This document shows positions 15,815 through 24,712 of a stretch of 48,203 bases of DNA, in pieces. A program made the translations under genes and the position numbers. The stretch lies in assembly GCA_905216195.1 (NCBI GenBank), contig CAJMSX010000024.1, forward strand, positions 1 through 48,203, given 5' to 3'. Source of the DNA: an uncultured bacterium. GTDB lineage: Bacteria > Bacteroidota > Bacteroidia > Bacteroidales > Marinifilaceae. Numbering within the stretch: position 1 is the stretch's first letter; every line of letters starts with the position of its first letter. The notes beneath the pieces were generated by a model that ran no database searches, was not told the origin of the DNA, and saw nothing but the letters and a program-made list of their open reading frames with translations.

Positions 15815-16504
15815 ATGCTAAAATGGGGGAGTATGATGAAAGATATATTCGATTTTTTAAAAGAACTGCGTGAACATAACGAGCGGGACTGGTTTAACGC
15901 GCATAAGGCGCAGTACACGAAATTAAAAGCGGAGTTTGAAGGCTTCGTGGAAGAGCTGATCGGGAAAATCACCCTCTTCGATGAAGAGGTGAGAGGCTTG
16001 GCCGTTAAAGATTGTGTATACCGGATTTACCGGGATACTCGTTTTTCTCCGAATAAGACGCCGTATAAGACGCATTTTGCCGCTTATATTGCTGCTTTCC
16101 AGGGAAGGAATAGTCAGCGGGCCGGTTATTATGTACACCTGGAACCCGGGGGAAGTTTATTGGGCGGCGGATTGTATTGTCCCGAACCACCGGTTTTAAA
16201 AAGGGTGCGTCAGGATATTTACGATAATATTTCCGAATTTCTTTCCATTATCCGGAATGAGGCATTTCGGAAGGAATTTTCCGAACTGGATGATACGGAT
16301 AAATTGAAAAGGGTGCCCTTTCCTTTTCCTGCCGATTTTCCGGAAGGAGATTTGTTGAAACACAAACATTATGATGTGGTGAGTTATAAACCGGATGAAT
16401 TTTTCTTTCATCCGGATGCTGGCGACCGGATTGCAGAAGTATTCCGGAAACTCCAGCCTTTTAATCGTTTTCTGAATTACACCGTAGACGATGCAGGGGA
16501 ATAA
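15815..16504 (+). CDS. DUF2461 family protein
   Basis: A 229-residue protein of the DUF2461/TIGR02453 family of unknown function. It shows 'IFDFLKELREHNERDWFNAH', 'YRIYRDTRFSPNKTPYKTHF' and 'GYYVHLEPGGSLLGGGLYCP', the conserved core of that family. Translation probably starts at Met7 or Met8 (15833/15836, MMKDIFDFL), since the first six residues are not family-like. It stands alone between the sialidase gene and purD. No enzymatic role is established. Confidence 0.85.
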   Translation: MLKWGSMMKDIFDFLKELREHNERDWFNAHKAQYTKLKAEFEGFVEELIGKITLFDEEVRGLAVKDCVYRIYRDTRFSPNKTPYKTHFAAYIAAFQGRNSQRAGYYVHLEPGGSLLGGGLYCPEPPVLKRVRQDIYDNISEFLSIIRNEAFRKEFSELDDTDKLKRVPFPFPADFPEGDLLKHKHYDVVSYKPDEFFFHPDAGDRIAEVFRKLQPFNRFLNYTVDDAGE

Positions 16505-16563
16505 TTTAGAGGATTCATTCCTACTCTATTAAGCGGGAAGGTGGTTATAAACGACTATTTTTT

Positions 16564-16571
16564 TATTTTTG
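16564..16571 (+). promoter_or_regulatory. -7 motif upstream of purD
   Basis: TATTTTTG matches TAnnTTTG, 94 bases before the purD ATG. The -33 position is degenerate. Confidence 0.45.
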
Positions 16572-16665
16572 CACACGAATTTTTGTTTTCCGGGGATACA
16601 ATCAGGAGGGAAAGAAGAGAAATCCGGAAGATACGGCAGTTGAAATGGCTTTAAAATAAAAACCT

Positions 16666-17949
16666 ATGATGAAAGTATTGTTATTGGGAAGCGGTGGACG
16701 CGAACATGCGTTGGCCTGGAAAATGAATCAGAGTACGCAATTGGAAAAGTTATACGTAGCGCCGGGGAATGCCGGAACTGCTGCTATGGCGGAGAATGTG
16801 GATCTGGGGGTAAAGGATTTTAAAGCAATAGCCGATTTTATTGCGGATAAAGGGATCGATATGGTCGTCATCGGACCGGAAGACCCTTTGGTGGACGGAA
16901 TCCGGGATACACTGGAAGCGGATGAGCGGTTGTCCCGCTTGATGATTATCGGCCCCGGGAAGGAAGGTGCCCGGTTGGAAGGGAGCAAAGATTTTGCCAA
17001 AGAATTTATGTCCAAGTATGGGATACCTACTGCGGCTTATACGACTGTTACTGCCGGCAATTTGCAGGAAGGACTGGAGTTCCTCCGCTCTCTGAAACCT
17101 CCTTACGTATTGAAAGCGGATGGCTTGGCTGCCGGGAAAGGGGTATTGATCCTGGAAAAACGGGAAGATGCGGAAACGGAATTACAGGAAATGCTGGGAG
17201 GAAAGGCAAGTGAGAGTGTGGTAATCGAGGAATACCTGAAGGGGATCGAAATTTCCGTATTCGTGATTACAGACGGAAAAGATTACAAGATTTTGGGAGC
17301 AGCAAAAGATTATAAGCGAATCGGAGAGGGAGATACCGGTTTGAATACCGGAGGGATGGGGGCGGTATCACCCGTTCCTTTTGCCAAGGAGGAATTTAAC
17401 CGGAAAGTGGAAGAACGTATTATTCGTCCTACCATAGAAGGACTTCAAAAAGAGGGGATCGATTACAAGGGATTTATTTTTTTCGGTTTGATGAATGTCG
17501 GAGGTAATCCGATGGTGATCGAATACAATGTAAGAATGGGGGATCCCGAAACGGAAGTGGTCTTACCGAGACTGAAAACCGACCTGTTGGCGTTATTCCA
17601 GGCTACCGCTTCCGGCAATCTGGCCCGGACGGATTTTGAAACCGACGAACGTTTTTGTACTACCGTCATGTTGGTTTCTGCCGGTTATCCGGGACATTAC
17701 GAAAAAGGGAAAGAGGTAAAAATGCTGCCGGTAACGGATAGTATGGTGTTTCATGCCGGCACACAATGGAAAGAAGACCGGGTATGGACGAACGGGGGAC
17801 GGGTGATTGCCGTGAGTGCTTACGGAAATACCCTCCCGGAAGCGCTGGAAAAGTCTTATAAAAATATAGAAAATATCGCTTTTGAAGGAAAGACTTTCAG
17901 AAAAGATATCGGTCAGGATCTGATCCGATGGCTTGAAGGCGGCAATTAA
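16666..17949 (+). CDS. purD: Phosphoribosylamine-glycine ligase (GAR synthetase)
   Basis: The enzyme joins phosphoribosylamine and glycine with ATP in the second step of purine synthesis. The 427-residue protein has the N-domain motif 'GSGGREHALAW' at 8-18, the ATP-grasp segment 'LKADGLAAGKGVLI' at 149-162, 'NTGGMGAVSP' at 227-236 and the metal/ATP site 'EYNVRMGDPETE' at 286-297. Its length is normal. It is followed after 12 bases by a membrane-protein gene, probably on the same transcript. Confidence 0.97.
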   Translation: MMKVLLLGSGGREHALAWKMNQSTQLEKLYVAPGNAGTAAMAENVDLGVKDFKAIADFIADKGIDMVVIGPEDPLVDGIRDTLEADERLSRLMIIGPGKEGARLEGSKDFAKEFMSKYGIPTAAYTTVTAGNLQEGLEFLRSLKPPYVLKADGLAAGKGVLILEKREDAETELQEMLGGKASESVVIEEYLKGIEISVFVITDGKDYKILGAAKDYKRIGEGDTGLNTGGMGAVSPVPFAKEEFNRKVEERIIRPTIEGLQKEGIDYKGFIFFGLMNVGGNPMVIEYNVRMGDPETEVVLPRLKTDLLALFQATASGNLARTDFETDERFCTTVMLVSAGYPGHYEKGKEVKMLPVTDSMVFHAGTQWKEDRVWTNGGRVIAVSAYGNTLPEALEKSYKNIENIAFEGKTFRKDIGQDLIRWLEGGN

Positions 17950-17961
17950 TAAGGAGTTCCG

Positions 17962-18933
17962 ATGATTTTTGATAAATTTCTGCGATCGAAAAAACTATAT
18001 ATGCTTCTGGTATTGCCTTTGGCTATGCTGGGGATATGGTTCGGTAATTATTACGGTCCCGGAAATTTTCCTGTTTTTACAGAAAGAGAGGGAGTTATCC
18101 CCTGGGATTGGTGGCGGGAATGTATGCCGGCTGCGAGGCTGGGGATAGGAATGGGTTTGATATTGGCGGAAGCTTACCTGCTGGTTTTGATAAATGCAAA
18201 ATATAAGTTTTTACCTCAGCGCTCCACTTTGCCGGCTTTGCTGTATGTTTTATTGATATTACCTTTGGTGTTGGAGGAAGGGGCGGGAATGTTGTTGTTC
18301 GTCGTTTTACCTCTTACTTTGGCTTTGGGAGGATTAGAAGAGGCTATTAACGATACGAAGTCCAACGGGCCCATTTTTAATTTCGGTTTTTTTATTTCTT
18401 TCTCCGTTTTATTGTACCCGAAAGCGGTTTTATTCGCTTTGTGGGCGTTTTGCGTGTTATTTTTTTCCGGTCGTTCCACCTTGAAAGATGTCGTTGCTTT
18501 GTTTATCGGATTGCTGACGCCTTGTTTGTTTGTGACTTTTTATTATTTCTGGACCGATTCCTTGGCGGAATTGCCGAAACGATTTGTAAACCATTTGGCG
18601 GAGGGGGAATATCTGCACAGTCTGCAAAGGCCGGAATGGATTCAGACCGGCTTACTGATTTTTTTGTTTTTACTTGCTTTATCCCATTTGGCGGGTTATT
18701 ATTCCGCTTCTATCGTCAACCAGAGAAGGGGAGTTTTTGCGCTTTTGTCTATGCTTTTTTTTGCCGTGGTCACCATTTTGTTTATCCCCGGAATACAGCG
18801 GGAAATGGTATACCTGTTGGCAATACCTTTGTCGTATGTATACTCCCAGTATTTTATTACCCAAAAACGTCGTTTTATCGGAGATGCGGCTTTCCTTCTC
18901 TTTATAACGGCTTGTTGCATCGGATATTTTTAG
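17962..18933 (+). CDS. Polytopic membrane protein, Bacteroidetes-specific (DUF6427-like)
   Basis: A 323-residue inner-membrane protein with about eight to nine hydrophobic helices and very few charged residues between them. The pattern ('KKLYMLLVLPLAMLGIWF' at the start, 'FFISFSVLLYPKAVLFALWA' mid-protein) recalls the DUF6427 family found downstream of purD in Bacteroidetes, but this assignment is tentative. No catalytic motif is visible. It begins 12 bases after purD and ends five bases from the convergent pyrC stop, with no obvious terminator between. Confidence 0.7.
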   Translation: MIFDKFLRSKKLYMLLVLPLAMLGIWFGNYYGPGNFPVFTEREGVIPWDWWRECMPAARLGIGMGLILAEAYLLVLINAKYKFLPQRSTLPALLYVLLILPLVLEEGAGMLLFVVLPLTLALGGLEEAINDTKSNGPIFNFGFFISFSVLLYPKAVLFALWAFCVLFFSGRSTLKDVVALFIGLLTPCLFVTFYYFWTDSLAELPKRFVNHLAEGEYLHSLQRPEWIQTGLLIFLFLLALSHLAGYYSASIVNQRRGVFALLSMLFFAVVTILFIPGIQREMVYLLAIPLSYVYSQYFITQKRRFIGDAAFLLFITACCIGYF

Positions 18934-18938
18934 TGGCT

Positions 18939-20273
18939 TCAGCGATCGAAAGTAAGCAATTCCCCCCGTACCGACTCGTCGAAACAGCCTCTGTCGTATA
19001 CTTTCCGGCCATTGACGAAAGTAGTGATTACTTTATAGGAGAACGTTTGTCCTTCTAATGGGGACCATCCGCATTTATAGAGGAGGTTGCTCTCGTCCAC
19101 CGTCCAGGATTCTTTTTTGAAAATGCATATATCTCCTTTGTAACCGGTCCGCAAATAACCGCGTTTGTGGATCTGAAACAAGTCGGCGGGAGCGTGACAC
19201 ATTCTATCCACTACCGTTTCCAGGCTGAAATAGCCTTGTTCCATCAGTTCCAGCATAACGGCTAAAGAGTGCTGGATCAGGGGGCCTCCGCTGGCGGCGC
19301 GCAGGTAAGGACCGTTTTTTTCATTTAACAAATGGGGGGCATGGTCGGTGGCGATTATGTCGATTTTGCCTTCGTTCACGGCTTTAATCAAGGCCAACCG
19401 ATCTTCTTCCGTTTTTATTGCAGGATTCCATTTGATAAAGTTTCCTTTTCTGGCATAGTCCTCGGCTTTAAACCACAAGTGATGCACACAGGCTTCGCCG
19501 GTTATTTTTTTACGCTTACGGTCGCCGCTATCCAGTAAGGCGGGTTCTTCCCGGGTACTGAGGTGGAGAATGTGAAGGCGGCTGTGGTATTTCCGGGCCA
19601 GCTTTGCGGCGAGTTCCGAACTTTTCAGGCAAGCTTTGCGGCTCCGGATATCGGGATGACAGTCCGGTGGAATGTTTTCTCCGAACCGGGACTCGAATAC
19701 TGCCAGATTCTGTTGGATAAGGGGAGTATCTTCACAGTGTGTGGCAATTAACAGGGGACTTTCGGCAAATATACGTTCGAGAGCGGAGAGATCGTCTACC
19801 AGTAAATTTCCGGTAGAGGCTCCCATAAACACCTTGATGCCGCAAGTCGTCCGGGGATCGGCCTGTCGAATCTCCGCTATATTGTCGGCCGTAGCTCCCA
19901 GATAGAAAGAGTAGTTGATGTAGGATTTACCGGAAGCGAGTTTTTGCTTTTCTTCCAGCAATTCCCGGGTGGGGGTAGGAGGAATCACATTGGGCATATC
20001 CATAAAAGAGGTGACCCCCCCGGCGGCGGCGGCGCGGCTTCCTTCGGACAGGTCTCCTTTTCGGGTGAGCCCCGGCTCCCGGAAATGAACCTGATCGTCG
20101 ATCACACCCGGAATGACGAAACAACCCTCGGCGTCGGTGACTTCCGCATCCTGCAGTTCGTTTTCGGGGATCGTATCCCGAATAGCGGTAATGATGTCTC
20201 CTTCCAGTAGAATATCTGCTTTTTCCGCTTTCCCTTCGTTGACCAGTATGCCGTTTTTAATTACTTTTTTCAT
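18939..20273 (-). CDS. pyrC: Dihydroorotase
   Basis: A zinc amidohydrolase that cyclises carbamoyl-aspartate to dihydroorotate in pyrimidine synthesis. The 444-residue protein is the class I type. Metal-binding 'DDQVHFREPG' lies at 59-68, followed by 'GIKVFMGASTGN', 'LLIATHCEDTPL', 'SRLHILHLST' and the terminal catalytic Asp motif 'IIATDHAPH'. The start overlaps the end of the glycosyltransferase gene by 17 bases, so it is the last gene of a murF-GT2-pyrC operon. Confidence 0.93.
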   Translation of the reverse strand: MKKVIKNGILVNEGKAEKADILLEGDIITAIRDTIPENELQDAEVTDAEGCFVIPGVIDDQVHFREPGLTRKGDLSEGSRAAAAGGVTSFMDMPNVIPPTPTRELLEEKQKLASGKSYINYSFYLGATADNIAEIRQADPRTTCGIKVFMGASTGNLLVDDLSALERIFAESPLLIATHCEDTPLIQQNLAVFESRFGENIPPDCHPDIRSRKACLKSSELAAKLARKYHSRLHILHLSTREEPALLDSGDRKRKKITGEACVHHLWFKAEDYARKGNFIKWNPAIKTEEDRLALIKAVNEGKIDIIATDHAPHLLNEKNGPYLRAASGGPLIQHSLAVMLELMEQGYFSLETVVDRMCHAPADLFQIHKRGYLRTGYKGDICIFKKESWTVDESNLLYKCGWSPLEGQTFSYKVITTFVNGRKVYDRGCFDESVRGELLTFDR

Positions 20274-21018
20274 TTTGCTCCTTTTTTTCGTTAGCTGTTT
20301 GCGGTTTCTGGAAAAGGCTTCGTAATTTCATGGTAATGACTCCCAGAAAGGCTTCCGTAAAAATGCCGCCGCTCATTTTGGAGGTTCCCAGGGTCCGGTC
20401 GGTAAATATGATGGGGACTTCTTTCAGGTTGAAACCGAGTGTCCAGGCGGTGAATTTCATTTCGATCTGAAAGGCATATCCCTTGAAACGAATGTGATCC
20501 AGATCAATGGCTTCCAGCACTTTCCGGGTGTAACATACGAATCCGGCCGTAGCGTCGTGTATTCTCATGCCCGTAATGGTCTTGACATACTTCGAGGCGA
20601 AATAAGACATCAATACCCGTCCCATCGGCCAGTTTACCACATTTACTCCGGTAGCGTAACGGGAACCGATGGCCATATCGGCTCCTTCCAGACAGGCTTT
20701 GTAGAGGCGCACCAGATCGTCCGGGTTGTGGGAGAAATCGGCGTCCATCTCGAAAATGTAATTATAGCCGTGTTCCAGCCCCCACTTGAAACCGGCAATA
20801 TAAGCGGTTCCCAATCCCAGTTTCCCTTTTCGTTCGATCATAAATAAACGGGGAAATTCTTTTTGAAGGTTTTTGACAATTTGAGCCGTCCCGTCGGGAG
20901 AGTTATCTTCGATGACGATAATATCGAAATCCGGCTGTAAATGGAATACATATCGGACAATGTTTTCGATATTCTCTTTCTCGTTGTAAGTCGGTATAAT
21001 GACTAATCTGTCGTTCAC
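20257..21018 (-). CDS. Family 2 glycosyltransferase, polyprenol-phosphate mannosyltransferase type
   Basis: A 253-residue GT-A enzyme that likely moves a hexose from a nucleotide sugar to polyprenyl phosphate. It has 'IIPTYNEKENIENIV' at the start, 'IEDNSPDGT' at 36-44, the metal motif 'MDADFSHNP' at 91-99 and 'GSRYATG', all typical of Dpm1-like synthases. There is no C-terminal membrane anchor, as in soluble Dpm1 forms. It lies 11 bases after murF and overlaps pyrC, so cell-envelope and nucleotide genes share a transcript. The sugar is not evident from sequence. Confidence 0.85.
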   Translation of the reverse strand: MNDRLVIIPTYNEKENIENIVRYVFHLQPDFDIIVIEDNSPDGTAQIVKNLQKEFPRLFMIERKGKLGLGTAYIAGFKWGLEHGYNYIFEMDADFSHNPDDLVRLYKACLEGADMAIGSRYATGVNVVNWPMGRVLMSYFASKYVKTITGMRIHDATAGFVCYTRKVLEAIDLDHIRFKGYAFQIEMKFTAWTLGFNLKEVPIIFTDRTLGTSKMSGGIFTEAFLGVITMKLRSLFQKPQTANEKKEQNEKSN

Positions 21019-21029
21019 GTGGTTGAGGA

Positions 21030-22319
21030 TTATAAGTATTCTGTAATTCTTTCCAGTTTATTGCCTCTCGATCCTTTAATAAATATGCAGGAGGAAACCG
21101 GCGGGTTTTCCTGCAAATACCGTATCAAAGCGTCCGTATCGGGGAAATACCGGATAAAGGTATGATTATAAGTACAAGGTTCAAAATTATTTCCTACCAG
21201 AAGTACTTGCCGGAGATGGAGAGGAAGGAGGGAATCGATTAAATGTTGGTGAGCTTTACGGCTTTCCGCTCCGAGCTCCAGCATTTCCCCCAGAATGGCG
21301 ATTTTGTTTTCCGCTTGCATCTCACTGAAATGGGAAAGGGCCGCACTCATGCTGCTGGGATTTGCATTATAAGCGTCTAAGATGAGGAGGTTTTTTCCCG
21401 TTCTGATCAACTGGGAGCGCATGTTCGACGGGCGGTATTGTTCGATAGCCTGTTGGATATCCAGGGGCCCGACCCCGAAATATTTCCCCACACAGGAGGC
21501 TGCCAGAGCATTATCGAGATTATAGCCTCCGGTTAAACGGGTACGTATATATAAATCTCCCTGCAAGGTGTGTAACGCATAGACCAGGTAGGGAATAGCC
21601 TGTTTGATTTCGCCTTTTATTTCTTGTCCGCAACGGCCGTAAGTGATCCTTTCCTGTCCTTCCGAAAGTTTCATCAGGAGGGGGTCGTCGGCATTGACGA
21701 ATAACTTACCGGCTTTCTTCCGGATGTGATCGTACAATTGTTTTTTAGTGGAGACAATGTTTTCATAACTTCCGAACCCTTCCAGGTGGGCTTGTCCGAT
21801 ATTGGTGAGGATTCCGAAATCCGGATCGGCAATGTCACAGAGGGTTTTGATTTCCCCCGGATGATTGGCTCCCATTTCCACGATTCCGAATTCCGTATCC
21901 GTATTCATTTCGAGAAGAGTGAGGGGTACTCCGATGTGGTTGTTGTAATTTCCCCGGGTAGCAAAGGTCCGGAAACGCTTGGAAAGAACGGCCTGGCATA
22001 GCTCCTTGGTGGTGGTTTTCCCGTTTGTTCCGGTAATACCCAAAATGGGTATTTTTAATCGCCGACGATGGTAGGCGGCCACTTGCTGTAGAAAAATAAG
22101 GGTATCCGGTACGACCAGATAACGGTCGTCCGCCCGGTAACTTTTGTCGTCGATGACGGCCAAAATAGCTCCGTTTTCCAGAGCAGATGCTGCAAACCGG
22201 TTGCCGTCGAAATTTTCTCCCTTCAGGGCGATAAAAACGGCTCCTTTTTTTATATTCCGGGAGTCGGTGGTTACCGGATGGCCTTTTATAAATTGATCGT
22301 ATATGTCGGAAATATTCAT
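21030..22319 (-). CDS. murF: UDP-N-acetylmuramoyl-tripeptide:D-Ala-D-Ala ligase
   Basis: The cytoplasmic enzyme adds D-Ala-D-Ala to the peptidoglycan precursor. I chose the ATG at 22319 (MNISDIYDQF), giving 429 residues as is usual. The frame runs 62 codons further up to an ATG at 22505, but those residues are not MurF-like. Motifs are the UDP-binding 'TTDSRNIKKGAVFIALKGENFDG', here at 17-39 in that general form, the ATP P-loop 'GTNGKTTTKE' at 97-106, 'EMGANHPGEI' and 'DAYNANPSSM'. It is first in an operon with a GT2 gene and pyrC. Its promoter near 22570 implies a leader of about 240 nt. Confidence 0.93.
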   Translation of the reverse strand: MNISDIYDQFIKGHPVTTDSRNIKKGAVFIALKGENFDGNRFAASALENGAILAVIDDKSYRADDRYLVVPDTLIFLQQVAAYHRRRLKIPILGITGTNGKTTTKELCQAVLSKRFRTFATRGNYNNHIGVPLTLLEMNTDTEFGIVEMGANHPGEIKTLCDIADPDFGILTNIGQAHLEGFGSYENIVSTKKQLYDHIRKKAGKLFVNADDPLLMKLSEGQERITYGRCGQEIKGEIKQAIPYLVYALHTLQGDLYIRTRLTGGYNLDNALAASCVGKYFGVGPLDIQQAIEQYRPSNMRSQLIRTGKNLLILDAYNANPSSMSAALSHFSEMQAENKIAILGEMLELGAESRKAHQHLIDSLLPLHLRQVLLVGNNFEPCTYNHTFIRYFPDTDALIRYLQENPPVSSCIFIKGSRGNKLERITEYL

Positions 22320-22566
22320 GATCCTGTTTATTTTTAAAAGGGGGGAAAAATGTGTGGAGGATACGCTACAAGAATTTTTACTGCTTCTTTTCTTCCGGAG
22401 TCGGTGGAGAAATATAAAGTCGTCCGTTTGGGCGCTAAGATGTAGCGTTAAGAAACAAGTATTTTCCCAGAATGCTGTCGCATAGGTTAACCAACTTCTG
22501 TTCATTTCGTTTCAGTATTTTGATCGGTGAAACGGACGTCCCCATCGGACGGCTTTAATTTCTATA
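22320..22566. other. Long untranslated leader of murF
   Basis: About 245 bases between the murF promoter and the chosen ATG. I see a short CGTCC/GGACG hairpin (22537-22551) and the in-frame extension discussed under murF, but no recognised riboswitch. Confidence 0.4.
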
Positions 22567-22599
22567 CAAATATAGTTAAATTGTACGGAAGATGGCAAG
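22567..22599 (-). promoter_or_regulatory. Promoter for murF operon
   Basis: On the minus strand CTTG (22599-22596), 21 bases, then TATATTTG (22574-22567). The -7 element is perfect and the -33 element matches three of four bases. Confidence 0.6.
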
Positions 22600-22696
22600 A
22601 CGGGAGTTTTTTTTGAAGAAATTCATCTTTTCGGAAGTAGGGGAAGGCTTTTTTTCTTAATCTTGCAAAATAAATAGCTTTTCGGGAGGAAATCAT

Positions 22697-23173
22697 ATGA
22701 AAATAAAGACAGGTATAGGAATAGACGTACATCGCTTGGAAAAAGGATTGGAATTATGGATAGGAGGAATAAAAATCGAACATGAGAAAGGGTGTGTCGC
22801 CCATTCCGACGGGGACGTATTGATACACGCCATATGCGATGCTTTACTGGGGGCTGCCGGTTTGCGGGATATCGGATATCATTTCCCGGATACCTCCGAG
22901 GAATTTAAAGGAATCGACAGCAAGTATCTGCTGAAACGTACGGTAGAAATGATTCGGGAGAAGGGGTATTCCATCGGGAATGTAGACAGTGTCGTTTGTC
23001 TGCAACGTCCGAAACTCAAACCGAGAATCGGGGAAATGCAAGCGTGTCTTTCCGGCATCTTGGGCATAGAGGCAGAAGATGTATCGGTAAAAGCGACCAC
23101 GACGGAACAGATGGGATTCGAAGGGCGGGAAGAGGGAGTGTCGGCTTATGCTTCCGTGTTGATTTATCGGTGA
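22697..23173 (+). CDS. ispF: 2-C-methyl-D-erythritol 2,4-cyclodiphosphate synthase
   Basis: The enzyme makes the cyclic diphosphate intermediate of the MEP isoprenoid pathway. The 158-residue trimeric-type protein has zinc ligands Asp10, His12 (GIDVHRL) and His44, the loop 'AHSDGDVLIHAI' at 35-46, 'DIGYHFPDT' and the C-terminal 'KATTTEQMGFEGREEG'. Length is typical. It stands alone and ends at a strong terminator. The pathway links to uppS, which uses its isoprenoid products. Confidence 0.97.
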   Translation: MKIKTGIGIDVHRLEKGLELWIGGIKIEHEKGCVAHSDGDVLIHAICDALLGAAGLRDIGYHFPDTSEEFKGIDSKYLLKRTVEMIREKGYSIGNVDSVVCLQRPKLKPRIGEMQACLSGILGIEAEDVSVKATTTEQMGFEGREEGVSAYASVLIYR

Positions 23174-23231
23174 TCCTCTTCTTTCCTGGGGAGAATGGAA
23201 GTAGCTGCCGGAAGGAGATCTGTATAAAAAG

Positions 23232-23262
23232 AAAACCAGAGGCCGGAACCTCTGGTTTTTTT
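23232..23262. terminator. Bidirectional terminator between ispF and the C1B peptidase gene
   Basis: AAAACCAGAGG (23232-23242) pairs perfectly with CCTCTGGTTTT (23249-23259) around CCGGAA, followed by T3. Confidence 0.88.
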
Positions 23263-23266
23263 AAAA

Positions 23267-24652
23267 TCAGAACATATAGTCCCATACCGGTAATTGGACC
23301 GGTTTTTGTTTCAGGCTTTGGAGTGCTTTGTCGTCCAGGTATTTTTTGTGGATGACGAGCCGGAACATATATTCGTTAAACCAGTCATCGGTAAACGTCA
23401 GATAACCGTTATGGCCGCTACTGCTGCCCCAACTGTTCTCGAATTCCCATTTTACCGGTTTGTCATTAATATCCGTATCACAACCGATGAGGGTCATGGC
23501 ATGTGAGGAACCGCTCTGGCGGGTGAGGATGCGGGCTTTTTTATCCATTTTCAGTTTGACGCCGAGCAGGCTTTCGTAATCGTAGAGAGAAGGATCCATG
23601 ATACCGGCATCGCCCTGGAATTGTTTGCCTACATCGCAGGAAGCATACATGGGCTCATTCGCTTTGATGGAAGCCAATGCTGCTTTTTTGATGTCTTCAT
23701 TGGGTAAATTGAGGTATACCCAATTGATGCCTTCTTCCGTATTCCGGTAATTCTGGATTTCATACACTTTGTAATATTCCCGGGTGGGATCGTTCATAAT
23801 CATGATGTAATTATCGGGCGAGTAATCGGCCGGGGTAATTTCCTGATAGAAGCGCTGGGGAGTATAATTGGCCAGTTCCTGGATGTTTCCGTCCTTGTCT
23901 TTGTATCTCCAGGTAAATTCGTGGGGCGGTTCTCCCAGACAGAGGGCCAGAATACGGTATACGTCTTTCAGGATTTCTTTTTTCTCTTTCCGCAGTTCAT
24001 TGATTTTTTTACCTTGTGCCGCCATTTCCCGCAGGGTATATCCTCCTAAACGCAGTTTTTCGTTAAGCAGGCTGAGCATTTGAGACGTGGCATTGGAATT
24101 GGCTGTTTCCGGCATGACTTCCTGAGGAACCACGCCGTATTTTTGAGCTACGTTGTAATACAGGTTCCATACGCCCCCATCGCCCACGGGTGACTGGAAG
24201 TAAGTGGTTACTTCCCGGTCCTGCATATCCTTGTCGGCTGTGCGGATTGCATTTTCCAGGAAGAGATTCGATTTCTCGAATATATCCCAGAAGTAGGTAT
24301 AATTGTGCGAAAAATCGAAATCATTCAGGTTGTATTTCTTCATTACATCGGGACGTAAGACATTCATGGAAGTAAACATCCAGCAACGGCCGGAACTGTA
24401 TTGGTTCGTAATCCCCTTTACTTTTACCCGGTATTTAAAGTAATGATCGATTTTTCCCTGCATCTCCCGGTTCAGGGCGTTAGCTTTCAGGTTTTTATTG
24501 GCTGTCAATATGTTTTGAATCGCCTTGGTCGGTCCATCTTTTACAAAACTGGCCTGGATTTCCTGTAAATCTTTTTGTGTAACGGATTGTGCGAATACAC
24601 CAGTGCAGCTCATAAAAAGGACTGCAGTCAAAATGCTTGTTCTCATGTTCAT
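23267..24652 (-). CDS. C1B family aminopeptidase, bleomycin-hydrolase/PepC type, exported
   Basis: A 461-residue papain-fold peptidase. Catalytic Cys90 lies in 'QYSSGRCWMF', His384 in 'SSHAMTLIG' and Asn406 in 'EFENSWGSSSGHNGYL'. Unlike cytosolic PepC it has an N-terminal signal peptide (cleavage near VFA-Q, residue 21), so it probably trims peptides in the periplasm or outside. Length agrees with the family. It is a single-gene unit between terminators. The role would be oligopeptide degradation in an amino-acid-using anaerobe. Confidence 0.9.
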   Translation of the reverse strand: MNMRTSILTAVLFMSCTGVFAQSVTQKDLQEIQASFVKDGPTKAIQNILTANKNLKANALNREMQGKIDHYFKYRVKVKGITNQYSSGRCWMFTSMNVLRPDVMKKYNLNDFDFSHNYTYFWDIFEKSNLFLENAIRTADKDMQDREVTTYFQSPVGDGGVWNLYYNVAQKYGVVPQEVMPETANSNATSQMLSLLNEKLRLGGYTLREMAAQGKKINELRKEKKEILKDVYRILALCLGEPPHEFTWRYKDKDGNIQELANYTPQRFYQEITPADYSPDNYIMIMNDPTREYYKVYEIQNYRNTEEGINWVYLNLPNEDIKKAALASIKANEPMYASCDVGKQFQGDAGIMDPSLYDYESLLGVKLKMDKKARILTRQSGSSHAMTLIGCDTDINDKPVKWEFENSWGSSSGHNGYLTFTDDWFNEYMFRLVIHKKYLDDKALQSLKQKPVQLPVWDYMF

Positions 24653-24712
24653 AAATCTGTTTTTTAAAATTTGATTATCATTTTGGTCCTCTGGTTTTTA
24701 GGTGGTATTTTT

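Noticed and set aside
22320..22505. 62-codon in-frame extension upstream of murF
   Set aside because: The residues do not resemble the MurF N-terminus, and the ATG at 22319 gives the normal length.
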